Positions 23,490-36,434 are shown, numbered from the stretch's first letter. The stretch: 64,000 nt of DNA from Alisma plantago-aquatica (GCA_963693085.1 OY856409.1:1535743072-1535807071); one strand, 5' to 3'. The notes: a model not told the origin generated them from the letters alone. A program made the numbers and translations.

Positions 23490-24671
23490 GGTGATATAAT
23501 TCTGAGAAGACTAGATCACATTCATAGTGATGAAAACCATTCTTAATAGTGATGTTCCAAATAACTCATTGAACCTACTATTACTCTCTCCAACCCCACA
23601 AAATGTTTATCAAAGATCCATGTGATAGACCCCTGGTCTTACATCTATTAAAACCCAGATCCACAGATCAAAGGGGAACATCTTCAACCTATTATGTAGA
23701 AACCAAACTACAAATTGTAGACCCTCCTAGTCTCGCAGTACCCCAAGAAAAACCCAAATACTGCCTCCAGAGAACATTCAACCATTGTCTGTCATGTCTC
23801 CCAAAGCTCAGCTGCATTCTATCATTCATTCTTTACCTTCACGATAAGATCATCGCCCAAAATGGATGGGAAAACAACACCTCAACTCCCATAACCTCAC
23901 CTCTAAGTATAGATTGTACATGAACACCACAAGTGTTGTTTCCACCATGAAACCACTACTGCAATCTCCTTCCTTGGAACCTCCAAGCCACCACACCCCC
24001 AAATTCATTTCTAGCAACTCAGACCCCAATCACCTCTCCTCTTCCATCATGCCTCAGAGATATTTTCTCCATCGTCAACATGCCATGATGGAAAATTCCT
24101 TTTCACCTATGATCCCTACCATCACGAGGAAACTATGATAGACAGAAGTACACTTTCAGCTAGTCAACAACACCTCGGTTGTAGAGTCATGACCTGCAAT
24201 CATCGACTCAAAGATCATCAGTAAACAGACTAGATAACCACTACATGTCCCCTTGTTCAAGATCTACAACAAATATTGCTTGCCAAAGATCAACTACAAC
24301 AGAGCTAAGGGATCTATAAGAATAAATTATGAATCCTTCACCACTTGTAGTCCTAAATTGAAACATAGAATGCTCACCAAGCATGTCCCCTATAATTCCC
24401 TTTCCAGTATCACCATATCCCTTGAATAGTAGCGATTTAAAATATAACAAACTCATCACTATGGTACTGTAGTTCTTCCTAGAGGAAAACCTCTATGCAT
24501 ACGACCACAATCCAAGAAAGACACATCACTTAAATCACATCTTAAGACTAAGACAAAGAGTCATCTACCCAACAAAGTTAGATTTTTGACCATAGATGAT
24601 AGATTGATCATCAAGTATCATCTTCTTGAGTAGTTAAGAATCATTAAGTATTAAGAGAAAGTTAACTTATA
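23490..24671 (+). repeat. 3' LTR, first part
   Basis: It starts near TGGTGATATAATTCTGAGAAG and aligns with 14,109-15,307, including CCATGATC/AAGATCC, ACCTCTCxTCTTC and AGGAAACTAT. It ends in the TA tract at about 24,672-24,692. Confidence 0.65.
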
Positions 24672-24692
24672 TGTATATATATATATATATAT

Positions 24693-24840
24693 GGAATAAA
24701 TTCAATACCTATGCGGGTAGTCTAGAATTTGCTACCTGTCAGTAAAAAAGTAACTATTTGGCCAGAAAAGTAGCTATGTGAACGAAAAAGTAACTATGTT
24801 GATAAAAAAGAAACAATACGACTAAAAAGGTAAATCTCGG

Positions 24841-24895
<55 letters not shown>

Positions 24896-25042
24896 AGATG
24901 TTGCAAATGTAACTATCTATGCATGAAAAGTAACAGTTTACAAGGTAAAGTAACCCTCTACATGCCAAAAGTAAGAAACTCTAAAAGAATAAATCAAAAT
25001 AGGGGGTGAGTTTCTACCCACACAGGTATTGAATATGGGCCC
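24693..25042. mobile_element. Short TA-targeting transposon, 350 bp
   Basis: The left end GGAATAAATTCAATACCTAT then GCGGGTAG and the inverted right end GGGCCCATATTCAATACCTG then TGTGGGTAG share TTCAATACCTRTGYGGGTAG, a clear terminal inverted repeat. Both sides abut TA repeats of the host LTR. The interior holds a tandem AAAAAGTAACTAT-type motif and its own (TA)n at 24,843-24,889. It has no coding capacity, so it is a non-autonomous member of the family of the 15,386 element. Confidence 0.75.
24843..24889. repeat. (TA)n microsatellite inside short transposon
   Basis: About 23 TA units lie in the centre of the 350 bp element, so the element carries its own preferred target. Confidence 0.95.
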
Positions 25043-25059
25043 ATATATATGTGTATATA

Positions 25060-26774
25060 TGATTATATATATACATAAACAAGTAGTAGTGGTTTATTAA
25101 GATGGATATGGATTTGTAAATTTGATAGAATTCATGGTCTTAATAATTACATAATACCAATTTACTATATGACACATGGGAAAACTTGGGTTATAACCTA
25201 ACCATGAAAATAACTAAACTTCTTGATCATTTAGCCCAATCCTATTATATTAGTATGCACTTGAAAATACAAGATCATTTACTTTCTGAAGTTATGAATA
25301 GTATAAATTGATGATGACTCATTTTTATAACCCTATATGTATAGATTATAGATATATTGAGGAGGTGAAATGAATTGATGAAATATTACAATAAGATTGG
25401 CCTATCTTAATTATATAGATTATGAAAAGAGAAGTATATCTAAAGGATATAAAATTTGTAGAGAGGAATATGAATGATCTCGGAAGGGACTCTAGGGAAA
25501 AATCTGTTATAACCTACACGTACAATTATTTCATTTCATATCAACTAAACATATATTAAAATCCATACATGTATATTGGCATATGGATTATTATTTGTAC
25601 ACTTATGGAAATTAGCAAACCATAAAGATTTTATGTATATGTGGTGCCTAACAATATTATATAAATATAAAATATGAATACCCAACTAACTATGGGTGAA
25701 AGTATAAGAATACCTCAAGTACTAGGTAAATATTTTGGTCATATGATGGAAAATAGGAGGTTGCGGTCATAAATGACTTAATTAACACCCTTGAAATGGC
25801 GATAGTGGTAGAAAGAGAAACAATACTCCAATATGGGAAACCCTAAGTCACAAATAATATAATATAAATTGAATACAAATTGAATCTGAGCCAATAGTAA
25901 TCATATCGCTCCAAATTATAGATATCTTTGTTCATCAGTTATTGAAGATGTTTTAATCTTGATAATGAATTATTTATAGCTCAATATTTGGAATGTCTAG
26001 ATTTTATTCAAGGTAAGAACTTTTTATTTCTAATTGAAAAATTATTTCCCTCATTGATTGCATGCATGACTAGATAGGTTGGTTGGCCAATAATTAATTT
26101 TGTTCCTTAGCCTACCTATGTGAAAGGCAACCAATACATATTCTTGGAAATTAGTAGCAACATGTTTTAATGTTGAAAACAGATAGGCTAGTATCTCTAA
26201 TTTAGTGAAATTATGCGTCCACGTCTCTGTGCAGAGTTAAAGGACATATGGTCCCTCAATGTATTAAGAATTTTAGTTGGTGTCTTGTCCTTCTCTGTAG
26301 GAGAGAACATATGGCTTCCCCAACATCTAGATGTTAACAAGTTTTATCTGTTTGGAAACTAAATATTAGTCTCAAATAATTGAATGTTGAGTCATATTGA
26401 GTTTGAAAATCCATTGCTTCCTTGTGATACTTACCTATATTATTTATTACTTAAAATTTTGTCATTAATATAATTTGTAGACATGTTCATATCATTCTAC
26501 TTTCCAAAAACCAAATTTGTACCAACTTGCTGACTTATGTTTCCCTTATTGGGGCCCATATGTGGTTTTTGTTCCCTCTATGAACTCAAGGGCAGCTGAT
26601 CAGAGAATACATATGATAGACATACAAGAGTTTCTCATTGTTGAAGACTAGATATGAATGAATGACTTATTTTGAATTTGTTTGTAAATCTTCCATGACT
26701 CTGATGTACATTATTTGTTTATATTTTTTAATGTTATTTTGTAAACATTTGAGTGTAGTGATTAGGTCTTTACA
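25060..26774 (+). repeat. 3' LTR, second part
   Basis: It aligns with 19,802-21,473 throughout and ends TCTTTACA at 26,774, where homology stops. No primer-binding site follows, as expected downstream of a 3' LTR. Confidence 0.65.
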
Positions 26775-27770
26775 AGCGGTGACAACAACAGTGGTGGCAC
26801 TGGTCAGGGTAGCACAACAACATAGCGACGATGGCTGTGATCAGGGCAACAAATCACCAGAGGGAGTGAGAAAGAAACATGATGAAAAAAGAATGGAGGA
26901 AAGTTTATTTCATAGATATTGTTAAGTAAGACATAGTCATCAATTGTTGCACAAAACCAACGACTAAGACTTTAGTCATCAGTCATCGTCAAACATCGAT
27001 GCCATAGGTCAGTTTTTGTGGCCAACTACTAACCAAAAAATTGGTGCCTCATGTACTGATATAAAAAATGCCAACCTTGGTAAGAGTTTAGTGGTCGATT
27101 GCAACCAAAATTCAACAACATATAAATCTTTGTTGCCAGGTGCAAACCAAAAAATCGACGCAACATATACTTATCCCAAATAAGAAAATGCCAACCTTGG
27201 TAAGAGTTTAGTCAGCAGTTGCCACCAGAAAACTGATGACATAATCCAGATTGGGGGGGAATATTTTTTGTGTGGCATGTGACAGGAACCTTTTATTGTC
27301 GAACTCTTAGAAAAAACCGACGACACATGGTTTTTGAAGGTAAACATTTGCATTGGGTGTGATCTACTATGTCATTTTCTTTATTAAAAATTGAAGATAA
27401 AATCTTTCTTAATAGAATGTATATTTCATCAAAGGGGCTTTGACATCGACTTTTGTATAGCCGACTTAACATGCCTATATCAATTTTTTTACTAAAATAT
27501 AGAATTTGTTCGGCTATCTTAGACATCGGTTCTTAAAAGATATCAACATTATAGTAATAGCGATACATGTATTTTTTCTTAATAAGAAAGTCTTGTCTAG
27601 TACTGGCGTTTGTGTTATCCAAACTGACACTATAGGCATATAGTGTTAGTTTCTGTATAAATCGACTTTAAGAAAAGTAACATCAGAGGTAAAATATATA
27701 TATTGATGATATACAATCGATCAGTTAACAAAAGTACACATGTGATCTTAGAACTAAGTATAGGTGTCTA
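26775..27770. mobile_element. CACTA-like fragment with subterminal repeats
   Basis: CGACGAC, CGATG and ACCGACG-type motifs recur with poly-A or poly-T neighbours in both orientations, as in CACTA subterminal arrays. A 28-base phrase containing AAAATGCCAACCTTGGTAAG occurs at 27,065 and again at 27,185, so a unit of 120 bases is duplicated. A hairpin lies at 27,621-27,652. Clean CACTA termini were not found, so the edges are guesses and the element is probably truncated by the neighbouring LTR. Confidence 0.5.
27621..27652. repeat. 14 bp hairpin
   Basis: AAACTGACACTATA and TATAGTGTTAGTTT are inverted copies with one mismatch around the loop GGCA. The arms resemble the CACTA subterminal motif TAGTGTCAGTT at 4,394. 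Confidence 0.7.
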
Positions 27771-28228
27771 AAAGTTATATAAAACTAGATTTGCTTTTTG
27801 AAGTTCTGAAGTTATGCATTTATGTTCCATACCAATTGTGAATTCCCAATTGGTTTACATGTCGTGGTTTATATGCCTACATTCTATATGATTAAAGGCA
27901 TTTATCTAAATAAATCACTGAAGTAGTACCACCAACCAACCTTTCAATCATTGTCTGACCACTTATCTAAAACAAAAATCCCTAAACTCCTATGCCATGT
28001 ACGTTTAATCCTAACTTTTCCATCGAAAGAAAACAAATCATAAACTAGCATCTTTCGGCCATGATTTCTAACTCCACCCCCATACAAAAATCAATAGGGG
28101 CCCGCTTAAATCCATATATCATTCTATTAACACTTAAAATTATTAATGCAAATATCTCAAATCTTAGAGACACTAGAGAACACCTTTACCACACACATCT
28201 GCATCAACTTGGCCACCATTCATGTTAA

Positions 28229-28322
28229 GGGCATGTTAGGGAGGGTGTATTCAGATAAGAAAGTGCAAGTTTGTTGTACATTTTTACGTTACGAACTCAA
28301 TTACATTCAGCCAAACTTGCCC
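28229..28322. mobile_element. Tourist-like MITE, 94 bp
   Basis: The ends GGGCATGTTAGG and inverted GGGCAAGTTTGG match at 10 of 12 positions. The element is flanked by TAA on both sides (28,226-28,228 and 28,323-28,325), the 3 bp duplication typical of PIF/Harbinger elements. It is short and non-coding. Confidence 0.65.
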
Positions 28323-28325
28323 TAA

Positions 28326-31300
28326 AAGTAATCCTTACATCATTGTGGACCAAAAACTCCCATTAATCTATGTCTCTTGTCCTCTTCCACCTCTCTTTCA
28401 TAGTTTTACTATCTCATGTTATTTCCAAATCCACCCTTTCTGATATGTTTTCATCTTTCTCTACAAATTTTTCTATGAAAGTTTATTTAAGTTGAAGAGA
28501 ATGAGAAGTCTCAATGTTGTGTAGGATAATCGATTTCACTACTGCTACCACCAATAGTTTGTTTATGCCAGTAGAGGGCTAAAGCGGGGATCACAGAAGA
28601 AAGCAAATAGTTTTTTTTTCAAATGTCCCCTCTACTCTATGAAAATTTCTCAATACCCCCTCTCTTTTTACTAATTTCAAAGAACCTACTATTACTATCT
28701 GATAATTTCATCTAATCCCTTCCTGTTAGGCTGTTGTCAAATTCAACTGACAGAAGGTTCACATAAGCTTTTTCCACCTCTTCAAAGAAGTAATCAACAA
28801 CACCTTGATCAATTTAAGAAATTTAAATGAAATTGTTATATTGAATATCAACAATTAAGAATGCCAAACTACTTAGATTTATTTGTTTACATACTTCAAG
28901 TTTGTCTCAATTTTGCGTCAATAAAGGCTAGTGCATTCTCGGATATTTAGACCAGTCAACCTAAATCCTAATTTCAATGACACTTTCAAACTCAAAACTA
29001 ACTAGAATTGTGAAATTTATTATTTAAAACTGAAATAGGCATAGTTTTTGCTCCTATCTATGCAATTCAGAATAAATATATGCATTTGTCGAAACTAGAA
29101 TTTCAAAGCTAGGTGTTTTATTATTTTTCAGTTAATTAAGGGGATCTACACTATGGGGATCTACATTCATGCAGTCCCCTCATCAGGCCATTCGAGTGCT
29201 AACAAAATAGATCTCATAGGATTCTAAATGCATTCATCACTCTTTCCACACTAAAACCTCAAAAATGAACTTCATGCATAAACTTTTCTTTCCACACCTT
29301 GTTAAAGTATGGTATGCCCAATATATCCCCTCTATAAACACTTAAAATGTTCATAGATCTCTCATAAAAAAATGTATAGAAATCTCATCTTGGGTTTCTC
29401 TACCCCAGAACAGTATAGTGAGTGTCTCCTCGATTGCTTTCCCTTAGAACCTAGGTGCATAATATTTTGATTCTAAGTAACCTCTTTCTTTTGTCTTATC
29501 TAGCTAGAAACATACATAGACTTTAATTTTTTGAAACTATGGACTGAAATTATGATTAGTTTGTATCCAATCAAAACTAATCTTAATCACTTAATATAAA
29601 GTCATAACTAATTTTTAGGTAGTATGAGATCAGGTTCATGAGTTTGGATGTATCATTGACTACCCTACTTATATTACAATAACATGATATTCTATGGTAT
29701 TACTAAATGGTTTAGACTCAAATTGAATACCACAATTATTGAATAAAAAATGAGTAAAAGAATTGATGCAATATTTGATTCAAAGTCTAATACATATCAC
29801 AACGTATCTAATATTCTATCACTTTTAGATTTTGATATTTTTAACTAATATGTATTAGTTTTCTGAATTAAGGTAGTTAGATCATTCTTATATGTATCTA
29901 ATATTTTTTTTGAAATTTTAGTTGTGATGTTGTTGATTTTTATGAGATAGTTGTCTAAATATGGGTAGTATCCAATTTGTTTGATTTTACATATTATATT
30001 GTAATATCTTTTGGAATTGCATGTCGATATTAGGTTAAACTTTATGACTAGGTTTAGATTCAATTTTAATACTATTTAGTTTCAACCACAATTCTCAAAC
30101 ATAAATATAACAATATCATATTATATTTATACTACTATATAACACAAACATTTGAACTAAATATAGTCATGTCATTTTATTTCCTCTCATGACAATCGAC
30201 CAATCAGAATACATCATTAAATGATGCTCTCTAGTTAACTATCTCTTACTCCTTCTTTCTCAAATTTTTATTGATTTTAGATATTTTCTTCACAGATCCA
30301 ATGACAGCCACGTGGACCACTCACCCACCCGTTGATGAAACATATTGTTCTCAATTACACACCTTTCCCTCTTCTCTAAGATGGTTACTATTTATTATGA
30401 TCCTAAAAGTTCTCACATTTTTTCTGATAAAGATGACATGTTTCAGAAAGTCACCGTAACTACTTACTCTTCCCAATGTCCAACACGGTGACCCTTCATG
30501 GCATTCCAACAACATTGATTTGCATGACTAGTTAAGGATTTCATGATTAAACAATTGCTATTAATCCTCCCCCCTTTTGTCAACCATGGAAGATGTTGCT
30601 TTTACAAACCCCGAGGCACCTTCCTTTCCCTCCTTCCCTATTCATCATCTCAGACATCTTGACGATACCCACACCAAATTCGGTAGAAGATGCACACTAC
30701 TTCTTTTGGATGGGGGAAAGGAAAATTTTAAGGAGAGATCACCAATGACAACACTCTTCTCTCAGAACAACAACCATATCATGCTACTCAAGGTGAGAAA
30801 GACGGATAGCTTGGCAGTAAATCATCTTTTTTTCAACCTACTCATGGACACACTCCTCATATGTGTTACCTCTTCCGCAAAAAAACCTTGCTTGAAACCC
30901 TCCTTCAAGACCAAAGAAAAGTAGAAGCAATGTCCAACCTCCTCATTTGTGTGTAAGCTCCACTCTAATTCTAGCCACGACTATCGTCTACATCAATGTC
31001 AGCCACAACCACCTCAACCAACATATTCTCTCTAGCAAACGCGGTCATAATTGATGAAGCCCGCTACCGCATCCCCCTCACCATTGCTTACCTCAACACA
31101 TGCAGTCACTCCTACTCAGTCTAAGAAACACTACACCCTATAGTATCACGACAGGAGCTTGTTTCCCAGGCCTTGACTTATATCATCCAATGGCCTTCGA
31201 GACTCTACAACAACCCCTATTGATGGCCATGGACATGAGCAATGATGTTTCCTGTCAAACCACTACCTGATCATGAATAATGCACCTCTTCTCCCTACCA

Positions 31301-32731
31301 CCCCCAAGAGGCCTGGGACACTATGTGAGACATATATGGTTGCAAGTGTCATGAGGAGCATAACTCATAGAAGAATCAACCAACACTTCCAACCTATACA
31401 AACAATAGGGTACGCCTGAGGTTTCCCATGTAAGTAGATATGTCTATTATATACCCTATCAGTTTCACTACCAACGTCTAAAATCAGCCATGCACCTAAT
31501 ATGTGTCATTCAGTTCAACATATTTGATACATGTGCAACCTCTTATCTTGCAGCATAAGCATGTCATAAAATTGAATACTTTACTTCTACTTTCTCTTGG
31601 GAGTCACTTTTTTGTTTATATCAATTTCATGTTTGCAGCTCTTGTGCTGCAAACAGATAGGTTCATTTTGTTATGTATTCATGGACACTTTTTTGAATAC
31701 ATAGTGATGTTGCATAACCATATACCATTGTTATGGCTACTTAAACTACGTTGACTGACTCTTGTACCAGTGACAACAAATCCATTATACAATTGTGAGG
31801 ACGACACTGGTAGTACTTAATGTTAAAGTCCATTTTGCAAACAAATTTAAGGCATATTACAATAATATCACCAAGACAAAGCATGTTCTTCAGACCAATT
31901 TTTCTAGGTTGAGTATCATATCACATAGAGTATGGTGACAATGATGGTATATCTAGCCATTTACATTGATATCAAGGTGTTGGCAAGCATGATTGTTATA
32001 AATACAAAATTTTCTTTCTGGGGGTTCTTTTTGGGTGTCATCGTCACATGGCCTTTATAATACAAAAGACTCACTATAGTTTTCTCTTGTTGTGACTAAT
32101 ATCTAAGTGTTGATGACTAATTATCAACAACCTTTGATGTTTTTTTTATGTCTACTCCCACTTGTCACATTATGATTTACATGTATTGACTATTGAATAG
32201 GGTATATACTCATTTTTACAATTACCATTTAGGATGAGTGATTCTCATCACCAATGATGGTCACTAATATGGACTTGTAATCTCTATTAATGTTGTTGCT
32301 CTTTATTCTTTCATAGTTTTAGGGGACCAAATGTTAAATATTGTCCTTACTTCCTTATTCTATGTTTTATTTGAAGTTGTATTCATGGTTAGAAAAGGAA
32401 TTGGCATTTTCATTTTTTTCTCAAGTAAAATGGAAATGTCTAGTTTAGTAATTAACTTCCATTGTATTACATGTTTCCAACTACTATACACTCATAAATA
32501 TGTCCATTTTTAAAATGTCATTCTTAATAAAGTAATTACATAAGATAGTATATTTTTTTGCACCAACGTCCAATTATATTATAACTCTTTTTAGGGTAGT
32601 GCAAGTGTATAACTAAATGTACATGATATGAATAGGAGAGATTTTTGTTGATAAGCTTCAAAAGTACATTTACTTTTTCACTTTGAATTTTGAGTTTCAA
32701 CTATCTAATCCAATTTGTTGTGTATCTTTTA
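28326..32731. other. AT-rich spacer, no gene recognised
   Basis: I see no domain, LTR or terminal repeat over 4.4 kb. The longest frame, 30,577-30,924 (+, 115 aa), has no recognisable motif and sits in an AC-rich patch (30,290-31,480) whose composition differs from its AT-rich surroundings. That patch could be an old LINE or LTR fragment, but no marker supports either. Confidence 0.4.
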
Positions 32732-34599
32732 CACATAAAGCATTCTTCTTGGGATATTCTACCTCTAGAAAAGCATTTAGAGTCTACAACACTGTTTCTA
32801 GAAAAGTTGAGGAACCCATTCATATTTCTTTTCATGAAGAGCCAATATCAGAAAAACCTGAAATAGTTGATCTCACTCGTCAATTCGAAAATTTATCCAT
32901 ACCCAATGATAGTGAGAAAAATACTACAAGCAATGCCCAAGCTGAAACACAACCTATACCTAGACTCATTAAGGATCATCCTCAAGAATTAATTATTGGA
33001 AATCCTAATGATAAAGTCAAAACTCGTTCTTCGTTTAAGGATGTTGCAAACATGGCCTTTGTTTCTATTATTGAACCTAAGAAGGTATCTGAAGCTCTTA
33101 AAGATGACAATTGGATAATAGCAATCCAAGAAGAATTAAATCAATTCACTAAAAATGATGTATGGGATTTAGTTCATAAACCACAAGATAAAACCATCAT
33201 TGGCACTAAATGGGTTTTTAGGAATAAACTAAATGAGGCAGGGGAAGTAATAAGAAATAAAGCTAGGTTAGTAGAACAAGGATATAATCAACAAGAAGGA
33301 ATAGACTTTTATGAAACATATGCACCAGTCGCAACACTTGAAGCTATTAGAATGTTACTAGCTATTGCTGCACACAAAAACATCAAACTGTACCAAATGG
33401 ATGTAAAAAGTGCATTTCTAAATGGAATCATTCAAGAAGAAGTGTATGTTGCCCAACCACCTGGTTTTGAACTACCAGAAAAAGGAGACTATGTTTATAA
33501 ACTTAAGAAAGCTTTTTATGGTTTAAAACAAGCACCTAGGAACTTGTATGAAAGGCTCAAGACATATATATCTTTTTGATAATGGTTTCTCTATTGGAAA
33601 TTCATATTCTACTTTATTTTTCAAAACATATACATCTGATTTTTTAGTTGTTCAAATATATGTTGATGACATTATTTTTGGAGCTTCAAATGAATCATTG
33701 TGCACACAATTCAGTGACATTATGCAAAAAGAATGTGAAATGAGCCTCATGGGTGAACTAACTTTCTTTCTTGGTTTCCAAATTAAACAAACGCATGCCG
33801 GGATTTTATAAGCCAAGAAAAGTATACTAAAGAACTCTTAAAACGTTTTGGGATGGATCAGTGCAAACATGCAACTACTCCTATGGCTACCTCTATTAAA
33901 ATTGATAAGGATGAAAATGGGGAACCTATTGATGATTCCTTATATAGAGCCATGATTGGTAGTTTGCTTTACTTAACCGCTTCTAGACCGGACATCATGT
34001 TTTCCGTTGGTCTTTGTGCTCGATTTTAGTCACAACCCATGCACTCTCATTTTCAAGTAATTAAACAGATTTTTCGATACTTAGCCGGCACCACATGTTT
34101 TGTTTTATGGTATCCAAAAGGACAATCCTTAGATTTTAAAGCTTATACTGATGCTGATTATGCTGGTTGTCGACTTGACCACAAGAGCACTAGTGGTGGT
34201 TGTTTCTTGTTCAGAAGAGCTTTAGTATTTTGGTTTAGCAAGAAACAAAACATGGTTGCCCTCTCTAATACTGAAGCTGAATATATGGTAGCCGGATCTT
34301 GTTGTGCTCAAGTTCTTTATATGCAACAAGTGTTAAACGATTATGGTTTTTTCCTTTCATCTACTCCTATCTTTTGTGACAACACAAGTGCTATAAACTT
34401 AGCACACAATCCTATTTTACACAGCCGAACTAAACATATTGAAATCTGTCATCACTTTTTACAGGATCATATCTCTAAGAATCATGTTTCCCTTCATCAT
34501 GTTGACACAGAAGATCAATTGGCTGATATTTTTACAAAACCGCTTCCACTAGACCAATTTAACAAAATAAGGAAGCAACTGCTTATCACTCCCTTATAA
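32732..34599 (+). pseudogene. pol: Copia pol fragment: RT and RNase H, frameshifted
   Basis: The frame starts at [11 protein letters not shown] (integrase C-terminus) and runs through a linker to reverse transcriptase ([31 protein letters not shown]). Frame is lost near 33,565, where four extra bases sit in a TATA run, and YVDD (about 33,659-33,670) is in the shifted frame. A second shift lies near 33,806, where one T of a T-run is missing, and an in-frame TAG at 34,027-34,029 follows. RNase H resumes with DADYAGCRLDHKSTSGG, NTEAEYM, FCDNTSAINLAHNP, HIEICHHF and the terminal LADIFTKPL. In an intact element this polyprotein copies the RNA into DNA. It is disabled here, with defects different from those of the downstream copy. 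Confidence 0.9.
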
Positions 34600-34994
34600 G
34601 ACGTTTTCTTTGATATTTGTGTTTCTTAAAACTTTTCTTATCCGCATCATATTTGGTTTTTAAATGGACATCTTTTTCATAAGATTTGATGGGACATAAA
34701 ATTAAGGGGGAGTTTTTCTGTTTTAACGGATATCTTTTTGAAATGACAAAGGGGGAGAAATAAAAATAAATCTTAAAACATAGTAATTGTGCATGAGTTT
34801 CATAAACTCTTGGCTTTACATTGAAAGTTTCTATATTCCCTAAAGAATTGGATTTCATGTTCCATAATTCATGGGGAATAATAAGCACACATTTTATAAA
34901 CAAGAGAAGAAATTCACAAAGTAAATTTTAGGTATGAAACTAAACTTATCTTAAAGACTAGTTGATTTATATTCAGGAAATGTTTGTCATCTTC

Positions 34995-35005
34995 AAAAAG
35001 GGGAG
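34995..35005 (+). other. Polypurine tract
   Basis: AAAAAGGGGAG lies two bases before the LTR start TGTTGG. It is the plus-strand primer site for the truncated upstream copy. Confidence 0.8.
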
Positions 35006-35007
35006 AT

Positions 35008-36432
35008 TGTTGGAAAAATTGGATATTATGATAAATCCCTTTGTTTTGATTATGACAAACATTTCATTCTTGTCGATCTAACGTGCTACTTGAGTGTTGC
35101 AGGAATAAGGAGGATGACAAAGAATTGGGAAATCTATATGCTTGAATTATTGTTATTTCATGAATGTAATCAATTGTAAAACTTGTACAAACATATAATG
35201 TACAAGTACTTAGACATCATGTAAATCAAGCGTTAGATCTCTTCTAGCTAATCACCACACTTAGATAAGTCATCCCCTTCAATAGTGTCACATATGCACA
35301 CTCATACATACACTTAGTACTTTAATTGAAACATTGAAACATGGTCAATCTCGGTCGACAAATTCCTCGACCGAGACACTCTCGGTCGACAAACTTCTCG
35401 ACCAAGAAAGACCCAAGTAGCCGTTAGACACAGCAGACAAGGTAGTTGGCAGTTGGAGATGAACGTTGCAAAACTTGTTCCAGAGAGCATGTCGGTCGAC
35501 AAACCCTCGACCGAGTAGGTGTCTCGGTCGATAATTTCTCGACCAAGATGGGTTCTGACAGCACTTGTAGAATTAATTAACTAGTCGTTGCTAAAGAAAC
35601 TAAAAGTGTACCTAACGGCTAGTTAATCACTTAGAACCCTCTAGAAAGTGTCTAGAATGTCCTTAAGCACTTGTAGGTCATTACTATAAATAGGAAATGC
35701 CTTAGGACACCTAAACTCACTTATTCTACACTTGAGCAATCTTTGAGCATACACTTGCATTAGCAACCTGTTTTGAGCAATTGAGCAATACTTGCAATTG
35801 GCTACTCTTCTTCTTGCTCTATTTTCGTGTCCTATAGGCTAGTATCTCCTATCCACAGCAATCACACTTCCATATACATTGGTTAGGAGATCTACATGCT
35901 TGATATAGGCAAATCAAGCCTTGTGCTTCAATGGTTAAGTGTAATTTCCTTTTTCCTTTCTTGTTCACTCTTATTGCTTGTACTCTCCTTGCTACTCCTA
36001 GGGTTGGAGGCTGCAGATTGGAGAGGGTTGTGATCTTCTTGGTGAAGAAGGAGGCTTTGGACTACTTCAAGAAGGCTGGTGCAACGGGAGGCTACTTCTA
36101 AGAGGAAGGCTACTTCAAGGGGGGAGCTTGGAGTTACTTCAAGAAGGCTGCCTCAAGTTGGTGCATCTACTTCAAAGTGAAGGTTGTCCAAAGGGGTGTA
36201 AGAAAGTATTGTATTTTACGTAAATTCCTTGAAGAGGTAATAAAATAAATACTTTCAAAATCCCAGTTGGGTAAGCAACCGGGTAGTGGACTGACTACCT
36301 TAGTATTTGCTAAGGTAGGAACCACTCTAAATCCCTTGTCTCCTTCTTGCTTTTTCATTTGTGGTTGTTTGAGAAGAAATAATTATTGAATTATCTTTAA
36401 AACCCTATTCACCCCCCTCTAGCGGTTTTTCA
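35008..36432 (+). repeat. 5' LTR of copia element (shared)
   Basis: TG...CA bounded. It contains four CGGTCGA...TCGACCG palindromes (35,351-35,374; 35,382-35,405; 35,492-35,514; 35,524-35,546), a TATA box, and a purine-rich GGCTACTTCAAG-type repeat (36,045-36,170). It doubles as the 3' LTR of the truncated copy upstream. Confidence 0.9.
35685..35692 (+). promoter_or_regulatory. LTR TATA box
   Basis: TATAAATA lies about 140-330 bases after the palindromes, and the same octamer is at 42,802-42,809 in the 3' LTR. It is the likely core promoter for the retroelement transcript; Sirevirus palindromes are known to lie upstream of this box. Confidence 0.65.
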
Positions 36433-36434
36433 AT

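Larger units (their letters stand above)
14109..26774 (+). mobile_element. Old LTR retrotransposon, non-coding interior
   Basis: Two direct copies of a sequence of about 2.9 kb flank about 2 kb. Copy A is 14,109-15,307 plus 19,802-21,473. Copy B is 23,490-24,671 plus 25,060-26,774. Copy A is followed by TGGTATTAGAGC (21,474-21,485), one base from the Met-tRNA primer-binding site, and copy B is preceded by the purine-rich AAAAGGGTAGGAT. So A is the 5' LTR and B the 3' LTR. The interior shows no gag or pol, so this is a LARD-like non-autonomous element or an element eroded past recognition. Both LTRs are interrupted at the same (TA)n tract by independent insertions. I could not identify a target duplication, so the outer ends are approximate to about 10 bases. 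Confidence 0.65.
32732..35007 (+). mobile_element. 5'-truncated copia interior (Sirevirus type)
   Basis: Homology to the full element begins abruptly at CACATAAAGCATTC (32,732, matching 39,852) and runs without a gap to the polypurine tract before the LTR at 35,008. This piece therefore lacks its own 5' LTR, gag, protease and most of integrase, and shares its 3' LTR with the 5' LTR of the next element. The 32,683-32,731 part of the open frame is flanking DNA. Downstream of pol, repeated purine runs (AAGGGGGAG near 34,704 and 34,749) precede the final tract, as in Sireviruses. Confidence 0.85.

Noticed and set aside
34586..34903. 105 aa minus-strand frame after copia pol
   Set aside because: Antisense to the Sirevirus 3' region with its polypurine tracts; no domain.
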